Shown piece after piece: positions 36,463 through 45,097 of a stretch of 64,000 nt of DNA. The position numbers and the translations under genes are program-made. Position 1 is the stretch's first letter, and each line of letters opens with the position of its first letter. The DNA is taken from the NCBI RefSeq assembly GCF_030209355.1, contig NZ_JARVSF010000002.1, positions 248,001 through 312,000 on the forward strand, given 5' to 3'. Below the pieces are notes generated by a model. It was given only the letters and a program-made list of their open reading frames with translations, did no database searches and was not told the DNA's origin. The DNA is from Pseudarthrobacter sp. fls2-241-R2A-127. Its GTDB lineage: Bacteria; Actinomycetota; Actinomycetes; Actinomycetales; Micrococcaceae.

Positions 36463-37304
36463 CAGGCTTCCTTGACCACGCGGTTGGTCAGCTGGCCCAG
36501 GCCCTCGATGGTGGTGACCAGGACTTGGCCTTCCTGGAGGTAGCGCTTGGGGTCCTGGGCGTGGCCCACGCCGCCGGGGGTGCCGGTGGCGATGACGTCG
36601 CCGGGGTTCAGCGTGATGATTGTGGAGATGTAGGAGACCAGGTATTCCGGGGTGAACACCAGGTCCGAGGTGGGGGTGGACTGCTGGATGTCGCCGTCCA
36701 CCGCGGAGGTCATCAGCGGGCCCGGGGTGAAGTCGTCCTTGGTGACCAGGGCCGGGCCGAACGGGGTGGACTTTTCCCAGGTCTTGCCCTGCAGCCACTG
36801 GATGGTGCGGAACTGGTAGTCACGCATGCTGATGTCGTTCAGGACGGCGTACCCGGCGATGTGCTCGGCGGCTTCGGACTCGGGGATGCGGCGGCCTGCC
36901 TTGCCGATGACGACGGCGAGCTCGGCTTCCCAGTCCACGGTGTCCGATTCCTGCGGCAGGGCCAGGTCGTCGTTGGGGCCGATCAGGGATTCGGCGTACT
37001 TGGCGAACAGGGTGGGGTGCGCGGGGACTTCGCGGCCCATCTCCTTGATGTGGTTGCGGTAGTTGTGGCCCACGCAGATGATCTTGCCCGGGGCGGGCAC
37101 GACGGCGGCAAGGTCGGCGCTGCCGAGGGCGTGGGTTGCGCCGTTGGCCGCCTTCGCGATGGTTTCCCAGGTGGTGTTCTGCAGGAGGGCCCCGACGTCG
37201 GAGAAGCCCGGGATTTCGGTGAGGGTGTCGCCGTCCTGGCGGACCGCCGTCGTGCTTGTGCCGTTGCCTGTACCGGCGGGGAGGCGGAGGGTGAGGAGTT
37301 TCAT
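36462..37304 (-). CDS. Fumarylacetoacetate hydrolase family; fumarylpyruvate hydrolase
   Basis: 280 residues. FAH-fold marks: IICVGHNYRNHIKEMGREVP, DTVDWEAELAVVIGKAGRRI with the metal-binding Glu pair, LNDISMRDYQFRTIQWLQGK, and VIATGTPGGVGHAQ. Family members cleave 3-acylpyruvates. Between gentisate dioxygenase and maleylpyruvate isomerase its substrate is almost surely fumarylpyruvate, giving fumarate and pyruvate. The start overlaps the dioxygenase stop (TAATG). Confidence 0.9.
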   Translation of the reverse strand: MKLLTLRLPAGTGNGTSTTAVRQDGDTLTEIPGFSDVGALLQNTTWETIAKAANGATHALGSADLAAVVPAPGKIICVGHNYRNHIKEMGREVPAHPTLFAKYAESLIGPNDDLALPQESDTVDWEAELAVVIGKAGRRIPESEAAEHIAGYAVLNDISMRDYQFRTIQWLQGKTWEKSTPFGPALVTKDDFTPGPLMTSAVDGDIQQSTPTSDLVFTPEYLVSYISTIITLNPGDVIATGTPGGVGHAQDPKRYLQEGQVLVTTIEGLGQLTNRVVKEA

Positions 37305-38434
37305 TACTTGGTGCGTCCTTCGATGTAGGTGCGGTTGAAGTTCAGGCGCTCAAAGATGGGCGCGTCGCTGAACCGGAACAGATCAAACTCAGTCTCGGCC
37401 TGCAGGGACCACGCGGCCCAGGACGGAACCACGAACAGGTCGCCCTTGGCCAGGACCCTGGCCTCGCCGTTGAGGGTCACGGTGCCGGTGCCGTCGAAGA
37501 CCTGCCAGACACTGGAGCCCACTTCGCGGACGGTTTCGGTCCAGGCGCCGGCGCGGAGCCGGTGGAATTCGGCGCGGATGGTGGGCATGACGTCGCCGCC
37601 GGTGGTGGGGTTGGTGTAGCGGACCGCGGCGTGGCCCTGGGACACGGTGGCGGGGTGGCCCTCGTCTTCCAGGAGCAGCTGTTCGCGGAGCGCGGCGTCG
37701 GTGTACTTCCACCGGTACGCGGCGATGGGGGAGTTGGTGGTCTGGTCCAGGCCGGAGAGCGGGCGCAGGCCGGGGTGGGCCCAGAGCCGCTCGGAGCGGG
37801 AGATGTCCGGGGTGGCCTCGTCCGTGACACGCTCGGTGCCGAATTCGAAGAAGCCCGCGTCGGCGTAGTGGACGAATGGGATGTCCAGGCCGTCGATCCA
37901 GGCCATCGGCTCATCGGTGTCGTTGTGGTGGCCGTGGAAGTTCCAGCCCGGGGTGAGCAGGAAGTCGCCGCGGGACATCCTTACCGGATCGCCGTTCACC
38001 ACGGTCCACACGCCCTCGCCCTCCACCACGAAACGGAAGGCGTTCTGCGAGTGGCGGTGCTCGGGGGCGGTTTCGCGGCCGCCCAGGTACTGGATCGCTG
38101 CCCAGAGGGTTGGGGTGGCGTACGGGGTGCCGGCCAGGCCGGGATTGGCCAACGCGATCGCGCGGCGTTCCCCGCCACGGCCCACCGGCACCAGGTCCCC
38201 GGCACGGGCAGCCAGCGGGTACAGGTCATCCCACCGCCACACATGCGGCACCGCCTTGGGAGAGGGGACCATCGGCATCAGGTCCGCGATCTCCGTCCAC
38301 AACGGAATCAGGTTTTCCTTATCGAAATCCTTGTAGAGCTGCTCCAGCTGGGCAGCCTCCTCCGGAGTGGGCTCGGGAACATGGTGTTCCTGGGCCACGG
38401 ATTCGTGTGTTTGGTTTTCAGCGCTGATGGACAC
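37304..38434 (-). CDS. Gentisate 1,2-dioxygenase
   Basis: 376 residues from the GTG at 38432-38434, which has AAGGAGAAGGCCA just upstream. It is a bicupin: the first cupin holds the iron ligands in EHRHSQNAFRFVVEGEGVWT and WNFHGHHNDTDEPMAWIDG, and the second (residues 270-370) reads SVWQVFDGTGTVTLNGEARV, ending in DLFVVPSWAAWSLQ. It cleaves gentisate between C1 and C2 to maleylpyruvate. It is first in its operon, whose control region contains a TTCTG-N5-CAGAA dyad. Confidence 0.92.
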   Translation of the reverse strand: MSISAENQTHESVAQEHHVPEPTPEEAAQLEQLYKDFDKENLIPLWTEIADLMPMVPSPKAVPHVWRWDDLYPLAARAGDLVPVGRGGERRAIALANPGLAGTPYATPTLWAAIQYLGGRETAPEHRHSQNAFRFVVEGEGVWTVVNGDPVRMSRGDFLLTPGWNFHGHHNDTDEPMAWIDGLDIPFVHYADAGFFEFGTERVTDEATPDISRSERLWAHPGLRPLSGLDQTTNSPIAAYRWKYTDAALREQLLLEDEGHPATVSQGHAAVRYTNPTTGGDVMPTIRAEFHRLRAGAWTETVREVGSSVWQVFDGTGTVTLNGEARVLAKGDLFVVPSWAAWSLQAETEFDLFRFSDAPIFERLNFNRTYIEGRTK

Positions 38435-38510
38435 TGGCCTTCTCCTTGCGTGCGGACTGAGTGCGACGTGGATTCGACCATAAGGAAAACGGGCTGTGAT
38501 CCCCAGCATA

Positions 38511-38525
38511 TTCTGTAGAGCAGAA
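38511..38525. promoter_or_regulatory. IclR operator candidate before the gentisate operon
   Basis: TTCTG-TAGAG-CAGAA is a perfect 5-bp dyad with a 5-bp spacer, 77 bp upstream of the dioxygenase start. The same core appears at the iclR start (39338-39360), so both probably bind this regulator. Confidence 0.6.
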
Positions 38526-38542
38526 AGAGCTGCCCGCACTGT

Positions 38543-39349
38543 TCAGCCTTTTGCGCCGCGATCCACCGGATGGGCCGCGATGTCCAGCTCCAGCTGGCGC
38601 CGGGTTTCCAGCATGACGCCCACCAGGCCGGCGTCGAACAGGGGCCGGAACCTGGCCACGGGGGTGGCCACGCTCAGGGCGCCCACCACCATTCCCTTGC
38701 CGTTGTGCAGCGCCATTCCGAAGGCGCTGATGCCTTCCTCGGTGCCCTCGAAGTTGGCGGCAAAGCCGTTGGCCCGCACGGACTCCAGCTCGCGCAGGAA
38801 AGCCGGGTACTCGGCGTCGGAAATGTAGTCACCGGCGAGCTCCGCGTTGGGGGTGCGGAAGAGCTGTTCCAGCATGGCCGGTTCCAGTTCGGCCAGGATG
38901 GCCTTTCCGCCCGATGCCCTGTGGGCCGGCAGCACGGTGCCCTGCCGGTCGCCGACGCGCAGGATGTTGGTGCTTTCCACCGTGTCCAGGAAGCGGACCT
39001 TGGTGCCCACCCGGATCATGAGGTTGACGGTCTCGTTGGTGCGCGCACAGAGGAGCTCCATGTGCGGCCGTGCGATGTCCCGCAGCTGCCGCGTCCAGCT
39101 GAAGCCGGCCGGCCCCGCTCCCATGGCCGGTCCGGGAACGTACCGCCGGGTTTCGTCCTGGACCGCGAACCCCCGGTACACCAGCATGGCCAGGAGCCGG
39201 TGGGCGGTGGACGGGGCCACCCCCAGTTCCGCCGCGGCATCCTTGAGCCGCAGGCTGCCCACATCCCGCAGGAGCTGGAGGAGCTGCAGGGCGTTGTCCA
39301 CCGCTTCGATGGAGTAGGTAGGTTTCCGACGGGCCGGAAGATTCTGCAT
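38543..39349 (-). CDS. IclR-family regulator of the gentisate cluster
   Basis: 268 residues. The winged helix is at 14-75: SIEAVDNALQLLQLLRDVGS, then LKDAAAELGVAPSTAHRLLA and MLVYRGFAVQDETRRY. The C-terminal IclR effector domain (95-260) has HRASGGKAILAELEP and GISAFGMALHNGKGMVVGAL. Small aromatic acids are typical ligands. It lies between the catabolic operon and the divergent transporter gene; control of both is inferred from position and from the paired operators. Confidence 0.9.
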   Translation of the reverse strand: MQNLPARRKPTYSIEAVDNALQLLQLLRDVGSLRLKDAAAELGVAPSTAHRLLAMLVYRGFAVQDETRRYVPGPAMGAGPAGFSWTRQLRDIARPHMELLCARTNETVNLMIRVGTKVRFLDTVESTNILRVGDRQGTVLPAHRASGGKAILAELEPAMLEQLFRTPNAELAGDYISDAEYPAFLRELESVRANGFAANFEGTEEGISAFGMALHNGKGMVVGALSVATPVARFRPLFDAGLVGVMLETRRQLELDIAAHPVDRGAKG

Positions 39350-39360
39350 GACAGAATCTT
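39338..39360. promoter_or_regulatory. IclR operator candidate at the iclR start
   Basis: AAGATTCTG (39338-39346) and CAGAATCTT (39352-39360) are exact complements with a 5-bp spacer holding the iclR start codon (39347-39349). The dyad lies 38 bp before the transporter ATG. It shares ATTCTG-N5-CAGAA with the site at 38511. Confidence 0.65.
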
Positions 39361-39397
39361 ATGGGCGGTCTGCCCGGCCTGCCAGCACAGTGGTGGG

Positions 39398-40693
39398 ATG
39401 AATCACACAACTTCCGCTGCAGCGCCGCAGCGCATGGCCGCCCCCGCTCCGGGCGCAGGCCGTTCCGGGTTTCCCCGGCGTTCCGTGCTCGCCGTCCTGG
39501 TGTGCTGGCTGCTGGTCGTTTTCGACGGTTATGACTTGATCGTTTACGGCACGGTCCAGGGCTCGCTCATCAGTGACACCGGCTGGGGCCTCACCAAGGC
39601 CACGGCCGGAACCATCGGCTCAATGGCTTTCGTCGGCATGATGATCGGCGCGGTCTTCGCAGGCCGCATGTCCGATACTTGGGGCCGGCGCCGCACCATT
39701 ATCGGCTGCGCCGTAGTGTTCTCCGTCTTCACCATCCTTTGCGCCTTCGCTCCCAGCGCACCCGTGTTCGGCGGCCTTCGCCTGCTGGCAGGCATTGGCC
39801 TGGGCGGCCTGGTGCCGTCGGCGAATGCCCTGGTGGCTGAACTGGTTCCGGAAAAGTGGCGGTCCACCATCGCCACCCTGATGATGTCCGGCGTCCCCAT
39901 CGGCGGTTCCATCGCCGCCCTCGCCGGCATCCCGCTGATCCCGGCCTTCGGCTGGCCCGTCATGTTCCTGGTGGCCGTCGTCGCCCTGTTGGTTGTCATC
40001 CCGCTGGGCATCCGCTACCTGCCGGAGACGCTGGCGCCGGGCCACAAGGGCGCAGCCCAGGGCCAAGCCGCCAAGGAAGCCGTCGGGTTCGGGTCCCTCC
40101 TCCGGGCCCCCTACCTGGGGATCAGTGTGCTGTTCGCCATCGGCACCCTGGTGACCCTCTTCGCCTGGTACGGGCTGGGGACCTGGCTGCCCAACCTCAT
40201 GCAGCTGGCGGGCTACAACCTTGGATCCGCGCTGACGTTCGCGCTGGCGCTCAACCTCGGGGCGGTAGCCGGTTCGGTCCTCACGGCATGGGCCGGCACC
40301 AGGTTCGGTCCCATCCCCACGGCCATCGCGGCAGCGGCCGTGGCCGCCGTCGGACTGCTGGTCCTGGTGACCGGGCCGCCCGTCGCCGTCGTCTACCTCA
40401 TGCTGGTGCTCGCCGGCGTGGGAACGCATGGCACCCAGTGCCTGATCATCGCCGCAGTGGCCAGCCACTACCCGGCACACCTTCGCGGCACCGCCTTGGG
40501 CTGGGCGCTGGGCGTGGGCCGGATCGGCGCTGTCGCCGCTCCGCAGGCCGGCGGGCTCCTGCTCGCCGCGGGCCTGGGCGTCAATTCGAACTTCCTGGCC
40601 TTCGCCGGAGCAGCGGCCGCAGCGGCCGTCCTGATCGCCGCCGTCGGCGCCAAAATCAAGAAATCAACAGCAGTAGGAGTTTCCAATGTCTAA
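39398..40693 (+). CDS. MFS aromatic acid:H+ symporter
   Basis: 431 residues, 12 membrane segments. The acidic DGYDLIVYG in the first membrane helix is the hallmark of the aromatic-acid symporters (PcaK/MhbT-like); the GRMSDTWGRRRTIIG loop between helices 2 and 3 is also diagnostic. It should import 3-hydroxybenzoate or gentisate. Its stop overlaps the hydroxylase start by 8 bp, so the two are cotranscribed. Confidence 0.9.
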   Translation: MNHTTSAAAPQRMAAPAPGAGRSGFPRRSVLAVLVCWLLVVFDGYDLIVYGTVQGSLISDTGWGLTKATAGTIGSMAFVGMMIGAVFAGRMSDTWGRRRTIIGCAVVFSVFTILCAFAPSAPVFGGLRLLAGIGLGGLVPSANALVAELVPEKWRSTIATLMMSGVPIGGSIAALAGIPLIPAFGWPVMFLVAVVALLVVIPLGIRYLPETLAPGHKGAAQGQAAKEAVGFGSLLRAPYLGISVLFAIGTLVTLFAWYGLGTWLPNLMQLAGYNLGSALTFALALNLGAVAGSVLTAWAGTRFGPIPTAIAAAAVAAVGLLVLVTGPPVAVVYLMLVLAGVGTHGTQCLIIAAVASHYPAHLRGTALGWALGVGRIGAVAAPQAGGLLLAAGLGVNSNFLAFAGAAAAAAVLIAAVGAKIKKSTAVGVSNV

Positions 40694-41933
40694 CGTCAAA
40701 GAGTCCACCGATGTCCTCGTGGTGGGTGGCGGCATGGCCGGGCTGGCCGGGGCGCTGGCCCTGCGCGAAAATGGCGCGGACGTCACGCTCGTGGAGGTTG
40801 CACCGGCCTTCGGCGAAGTGGGAGCAGGGCTGCAGATGGCACCCAACGCCTCCCGGGTCCTCAAACGCTGGGGCCTGCTGGAAAAGGCCCTGGAAATCGG
40901 CGTCCAGCCCAAGCACCTGGTGTTCCGCGACGCGGTCACGGGGGAGGAACTGACCCGGCAGACCCTGGGCGGCGAGTTCGAGGAGCGCTACGGCGCCCCC
41001 TACGTGGTGATCCACCGCAGCGATCTGCACCGGATCCTGCTGGAGGCCTGCCAGGCAGCCGGCGTGACCCTGGTGAACGATGTCCTGGTGCAGAAGGTGG
41101 AAACCGACGGTGACCGGGCGCGGGCCTACACCGCCAAGGGCGAGGTGTTCGAAGCCGACGCCATCCTGGCCGCGGACGGGCTCAAGTCCACCCTGCGCGG
41201 CACGGTTGCCAATGACGGTCCCGTGAACTCGGCCTATGTGGCCTACCGGGGCACCGTGCCGATCACGGAGGAGACCCCCGCCGCGGACCTGGAGGACGTC
41301 ATCGTCTACCTCGGCCCCAACTGCCACCTGGTCCAGTACCCGCTCCGGAAGGGCCAACTGCTCAACACTGTGGCGGTGTTCAAGTCCCCCTCGTTCGAAC
41401 GCGGCGAAGAGCAGTACGGCGGCGTGGATGAACTCCAGGCCGCGTACAAGGACTGTGTTCCGGCCGTGCAGGAAGCCCTGAAGAACCTGGCCACGGGCAT
41501 CCGCTGGCCCATGTACGACCGCGATCCGATCGAGAACTGGGTTTCCGGCCGCATGGCACTGCTTGGCGATGCCGCGCACCCCATGCTGCAGTACTTGGCC
41601 CAGGGCGCCTGCCAGGCACTCGAGGATGCGGCCGTGCTGCAGGATGCCACCCGGGACCGCGTCTTCACGGCCGAAGGCATCGACGCCGGCGCCTGGGAGG
41701 CGGCCTTCCGCGAGTTCAACGAAACCCGCGCAGCCCGCACCGCCCGCGTCCAGCGCACCGCCCGGATCTGGGGCGAGTCCTGGCACGTGGACGGCGTGGC
41801 GCGCGTCCTGCGGAACATGCTGTTCAAGAGCCGCGGCGACAACAACTTCCAGTACAACGACTGGCTGTACGGCCGTAACGCGCCCGGTGCTCCCGCCGAG
41901 GTTCCGGCCGGCGCCGTACTGGCCGAGGCCTAG
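40686..41933 (+). CDS. 3-hydroxybenzoate 6-monooxygenase (FAD)
   Basis: 415 residues of the class A flavoprotein monooxygenases. VVGGGMAGLAGALALRENGA is the FAD-binding Rossmann motif, AILAADGLKSTLR the DG motif, and LLGDAAHPMLQYLAQGACQA the second FAD motif. It para-hydroxylates 3-hydroxybenzoate to gentisate with NADH and O2. A salicylate hydroxylase is a close alternative, but the gentisate genes next door and the absence of catechol genes favour 3-hydroxybenzoate. It ends in a strong terminator. Confidence 0.87.
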   Translation: MSNVKESTDVLVVGGGMAGLAGALALRENGADVTLVEVAPAFGEVGAGLQMAPNASRVLKRWGLLEKALEIGVQPKHLVFRDAVTGEELTRQTLGGEFEERYGAPYVVIHRSDLHRILLEACQAAGVTLVNDVLVQKVETDGDRARAYTAKGEVFEADAILAADGLKSTLRGTVANDGPVNSAYVAYRGTVPITEETPAADLEDVIVYLGPNCHLVQYPLRKGQLLNTVAVFKSPSFERGEEQYGGVDELQAAYKDCVPAVQEALKNLATGIRWPMYDRDPIENWVSGRMALLGDAAHPMLQYLAQGACQALEDAAVLQDATRDRVFTAEGIDAGAWEAAFREFNETRAARTARVQRTARIWGESWHVDGVARVLRNMLFKSRGDNNFQYNDWLYGRNAPGAPAEVPAGAVLAEA

Positions 41934-41949
41934 GCACCGCAAAGCCAAG

Positions 41950-41997
41950 GCGGGCGTACGACGGCGGGTGGCTCCCGGCGTCGTACGCCCGCTTTTT
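41950..41997 (+). terminator. Rho-independent terminator of the transporter-hydroxylase operon
   Basis: GCGGGCGTACGACG (41950-41963) pairs exactly with CGTCGTACGCCCGC (41979-41992) around a 15-nt loop. A TTTTT run (41993-41997) follows. Confidence 0.9.
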
Positions 41998-42020
41998 GCG
42001 CGGGGAATAAAACAAGAAAC

Positions 42021-42032
42021 TTGAAGGTTCAA
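42021..42032. promoter_or_regulatory. TTGAAGGTTCAA palindrome before the LLM gene
   Basis: A perfect 5-bp dyad with a 2-bp centre, 6 bp ahead of the ATG at 42039 in an AT-rich leader (ACTTGAAGGTTCAATAAAAT). Dyads of this kind are typical MarR-type operators. No regulator lies beside it, so the protein would have to act from elsewhere. Confidence 0.45.
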
Positions 42033-42038
42033 TAAAAT

Positions 42039-43076
42039 ATGGACTTTGGAATCTTTACCTTCGGCGAGCTGTCCCGCGACGAAGCGGGCCACGCTCTCTC
42101 GCCCCGGCAGCGGCTGGCCGAGATCATCGAACTGACCAAGCTGGCCGACCAGGCGGGAATCAGCTTCCTGGGACTCGGGGAGCACCACCGGCGCGACTTT
42201 GCCCTCTCCGCCCCTGAGATGGTGCTGGCCGCGGTTGCCCGCGAGGCCACCCACCTCCGGTTGAGTACTGCCGTCACGGTGCTGTCCACCCAGGACCCGG
42301 TGCGTCTTTTCGAGCAGTTCGCCACCCTGGACCTGGTCTCGGGCGGCCGCGCCGAGATCATCGCTGGCCGGGGCGCCTTCATCGAGTCCTACCCGCTCTT
42401 TGGCTATGACACCGCAGACTACGACGCCCTCTTCGACGAAAAGCTGCGGATGCTGCTGGAGCTGCGGGACAACGCCAGCCTGGACTGGCAGGGGACTTTG
42501 ACCCAAACCATCGCGGGCATGGACATTGCGCCGCGGCCGCTGCAGGAGAAGCTGCCCATCTGGGTGGGCGTGGGCGGTACGCCGGCCAGCTTTGCCCGTG
42601 CGGGGCGCCTGGGCCTGCCGTTGTTTGTTGCGCTGCTGTCCGGACCCGAGCGGTTCCGGCGCCTGGTGGAGCTGTACCGGCACACCGCCGCCGAGGCCGG
42701 GCATGACCCCGTGGCACTGCCGGTGGGTGCCGGCGGCCACTTCTATGTGGCGCCCACGTCCCAGCAGGCCCGCGATACCTTTTATCCCTATTACCGGGCC
42801 TACTTCGAGCAGAACATGCCCCGCCCCGTGGGCCATTTCCCGCGCTCCACCTTCGATGACTGGGCCGAGCCAGGCGGCGGCCTCCTGGTGGGAAGCCCGC
42901 AGCAGGTGGTGGAGAAACTTCTGGCCATCCACGAGGCGCTGGGGACCAGCCGGTACATGGCGCAGATCGGGCTCGGCGGGCTGCCGTTCGCCGAGACGGC
43001 CCGGTCCATCGAGCTCCTGGCCACTGAGATCATGCCTGCTGTGAACCGGGAAATCGGGGCCCCGGCCCCTGCCTGA
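42039..43076 (+). CDS. LLM-class flavin-dependent oxidoreductase
   Basis: 345 residues of the luciferase-like TIM-barrel family. It begins MDFGIFTFGELSRDEAGHAL, with FLGLGEHHRRDFALSAPEMV and QDPVRLFEQFATLDLVSGGR characteristic of the group. Such enzymes use reduced FMN or F420. The substrate is unknown. An esterase follows after 37 bp in the same direction, so the pair may be a small electrophile- or quinone-response unit. Confidence 0.87.
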   Translation: MDFGIFTFGELSRDEAGHALSPRQRLAEIIELTKLADQAGISFLGLGEHHRRDFALSAPEMVLAAVAREATHLRLSTAVTVLSTQDPVRLFEQFATLDLVSGGRAEIIAGRGAFIESYPLFGYDTADYDALFDEKLRMLLELRDNASLDWQGTLTQTIAGMDIAPRPLQEKLPIWVGVGGTPASFARAGRLGLPLFVALLSGPERFRRLVELYRHTAAEAGHDPVALPVGAGGHFYVAPTSQQARDTFYPYYRAYFEQNMPRPVGHFPRSTFDDWAEPGGGLLVGSPQQVVEKLLAIHEALGTSRYMAQIGLGGLPFAETARSIELLATEIMPAVNREIGAPAPA

Positions 43077-43113
43077 CGAACGCCATTTCCACCACGAACA
43101 CCGAGGACACGAT

Positions 43114-43740
43114 ATGCACGCACCGTTCGCTGAACCCACCGTCGCCTGGCAAGGCACCGACGAACCCGACCAGCCGCTTGTCGTGCTGCTGCACGGGCGC
43201 GGATCCAATGAATCAGGAATCATCGGACTGGCCAACCACCTTCCTGCCGGCCCCTCCTACGCTGCGGTCCGCGCGCCGATCCCGGCAGGCGGCGGGTACG
43301 CCTGGTTCGCAAACCGTGGGATCGGGCGGCCCGTCGCCGAATCTTTGGAGCAAACCATGGCATGGTTCCGGGGCTGGCTTGACCCGCTTGCCCCGGCAGG
43401 GCGACCGGTGAGCCTGGTCGGCTTCAGTGGCGGGGCGGCGTTCGCCGGAGGTTTGCTGCTGGCTGATCCTGCACGTTTTGCCGGCACGGCCATCCTCTAC
43501 GGAACCCTGCCGTTCGAGGCAGGCGTACCAACCACCGCCGGCCGCCTTGCCGGCGCGCCGGTGTTCCTGGCCCACGGTGAAAGCGACACGGTCATCCCGG
43601 CTGACCTGCTGGGCCGCACCTGGGACTACCTCCTGGGGGACTCCGGGGCTGACACCCACGCCCGCAGGGACCCCGGCGGGCACGCGCTCACCGCGGAAAC
43701 TGCCGCCGCGCTGGGTGATTGGATTTCCGCACGGGCCTAG
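43114..43740 (+). CDS. Alpha/beta hydrolase (phospholipase/carboxylesterase family)
   Basis: 208 residues. The oxyanion stretch is LVVLLHGRGSNESGI, the nucleophile is the Ser in LVGFSGGAAFAGGL, the acid is in LAHGESDTVIP, and the base is in DPGGHALT. That is the order of the carboxylesterase/MhqD-like family. It lacks a signal peptide. It probably shares a transcript with the LLM oxidoreductase. Confidence 0.87.
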   Translation: MHAPFAEPTVAWQGTDEPDQPLVVLLHGRGSNESGIIGLANHLPAGPSYAAVRAPIPAGGGYAWFANRGIGRPVAESLEQTMAWFRGWLDPLAPAGRPVSLVGFSGGAAFAGGLLLADPARFAGTAILYGTLPFEAGVPTTAGRLAGAPVFLAHGESDTVIPADLLGRTWDYLLGDSGADTHARRDPGGHALTAETAAALGDWISARA

Positions 43741-43827
43741 GTCCCCTCAGCCCTCGTCGCAGAGCAGGTGGTACCAGCTGTCCGCGAGGGCAGTCCCTGC
43801 TGCTCCTGCCGTTCACGGTGGGCTGAC

Positions 43828-44880
43828 TCAGGCGGGTGCCGGGCCCGTCGATTCGCGGACCGTCAGGTGGGTGGGCATGACGGCGAGTTTCCGGGTGGTG
43901 CTTCCCGGCAGCGGATTGAGCTGGGCCAGGAGCATGGACACTGCCACCCTGCCCGCCTGCTCGATGGGGCTGGAGATGGTTGTCAGTGGCGGGTTGCAGA
44001 AGTCAGCGCCGAAGATATCGTCCGAGCCGATGATGCTCATGTCTGCAGGCACCCGGATCCCGCGTGCCTGCAGACGCTGGAGCATGCCGATGGCGAGCAG
44101 GTCATTAAACACGATGCAGGCGGTGGCCCCGGTGCGAACGGCAGCATCCGCCGCGGCCGCCCCGGACGTCGTCTTCGGCGCGTAGGGCCCAATCCGGTGG
44201 ACTTCCATCCCACGCTTCGTGGCGTCCTCTTCGAAAACCTTCCAGCGCATCTGGTTTGACCAGGACGTGGGAGGTCCCGCGACATAGCAAACCTTGTGAT
44301 GGCCGAGTGATGCCAGGTGCTCCAGCGCCTGGATAATGGCAGACGGCGTATCGATCATCACGGTCGGCGCGCTGGTGGACGCGCGGTTGAACGTGACCAG
44401 GGGCTGTGTCTGCGAGACCTCGGTCAGCTGGGCATCGGTGAGCCGGGACGCGGCCAGGATGAAGCCATCAGCGGACTTGCGCATCTTGTGCAGCGCATCC
44501 AGCTCCATCTCGCTGGATTCCTCGGTATCCACCAGGAGTTGCGTGACGCCGGCGGCCTTGAGCTGGTGCTGGGTGCCGCGGATGATGTCGAAGTAGAACG
44601 GGTTGGTGATGTCGGGCACCAGCACGGCCACGGCGTTCGTCCGCCCGGAGCTGAGGCCGCGCGCCTGCGAGCTGGGAATGTAGTTCAATTCCGCCGCGGC
44701 TTCTTCAATCCGGACCCGTGTCCGCGGATTCACGCGGTCCGGGCGGGAGAGGGCCCTGGACACAGTGGATGTGGCCACGCCGGCAAGCTCGGCAACATCA
44801 CGGATGGTGGGCGGGCGGTCCCGCCGGCTGTTCGCGTCTCCGGCGCCTTGTGGAACGGTTTCCACCGATGGATTAGCCAT
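43828..44880 (-). CDS. LacI-family regulator of the hexuronate locus
   Basis: 350 residues from the ATG at 44878-44880; an upstream ATG six codons earlier is possible. The helix-turn-helix is TIRDVAELAGVATSTVSRAL, and the hinge helix reads NYIPSSQARGLSSGRTNAVA. The periplasmic-binding-like core (residues 75-345) includes VPDITNPFYFDIIRGTQHQL and CIVFNDLLAIGMLQRL. A sugar acid such as a glucuronide, fructuronate or mannonate is the likely inducer. It diverges from the ABC operon, and palindromes before both operons fit its target. Confidence 0.9.
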   Translation of the reverse strand: MANPSVETVPQGAGDANSRRDRPPTIRDVAELAGVATSTVSRALSRPDRVNPRTRVRIEEAAAELNYIPSSQARGLSSGRTNAVAVLVPDITNPFYFDIIRGTQHQLKAAGVTQLLVDTEESSEMELDALHKMRKSADGFILAASRLTDAQLTEVSQTQPLVTFNRASTSAPTVMIDTPSAIIQALEHLASLGHHKVCYVAGPPTSWSNQMRWKVFEEDATKRGMEVHRIGPYAPKTTSGAAAADAAVRTGATACIVFNDLLAIGMLQRLQARGIRVPADMSIIGSDDIFGADFCNPPLTTISSPIEQAGRVAVSMLLAQLNPLPGSTTRKLAVMPTHLTVRESTGPAPA

Positions 44881-44983
44881 AGTTGCCCGACCTTTCATCG
44901 CTGGCTTGGGGAGTCTGCCGGCTGTATTCCGCCGGCGTTTCCCCGAGTTGGGTGATCCAATAAGACCACTTGTGGCAATTTTT

Positions 44984-44997
44984 GGCAACCGCTTGCC
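44984..44997. promoter_or_regulatory. LacI operator candidate before the ABC importer operon
   Basis: GGCAA-CCGC-TTGCC is a near-perfect dyad between the LacI gene and the solute-binding protein gene. The site at 54239-54252 has the same GGCAACCG.TTGCC core, both preceded by a run of T. The 217-bp gap (44881-45097) also contains a TAGACT box as a possible -10. Confidence 0.65.
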
Positions 44998-45097
44998 GCA
45001 AGCTTTCCAGTTTCCTAGACTGGCTCTCGAGTCGCCTGCAGTGATTTCCGCCACAAGACGGATGTGGCCATGCGGGTGTCCTAGAGGAGAAAAAACA

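Noticed and set aside
40656..43235. 859-codon minus-strand frame
   Set aside because: Complement of the hydroxylase and LLM genes and it crosses a strong terminator; no domain visible.
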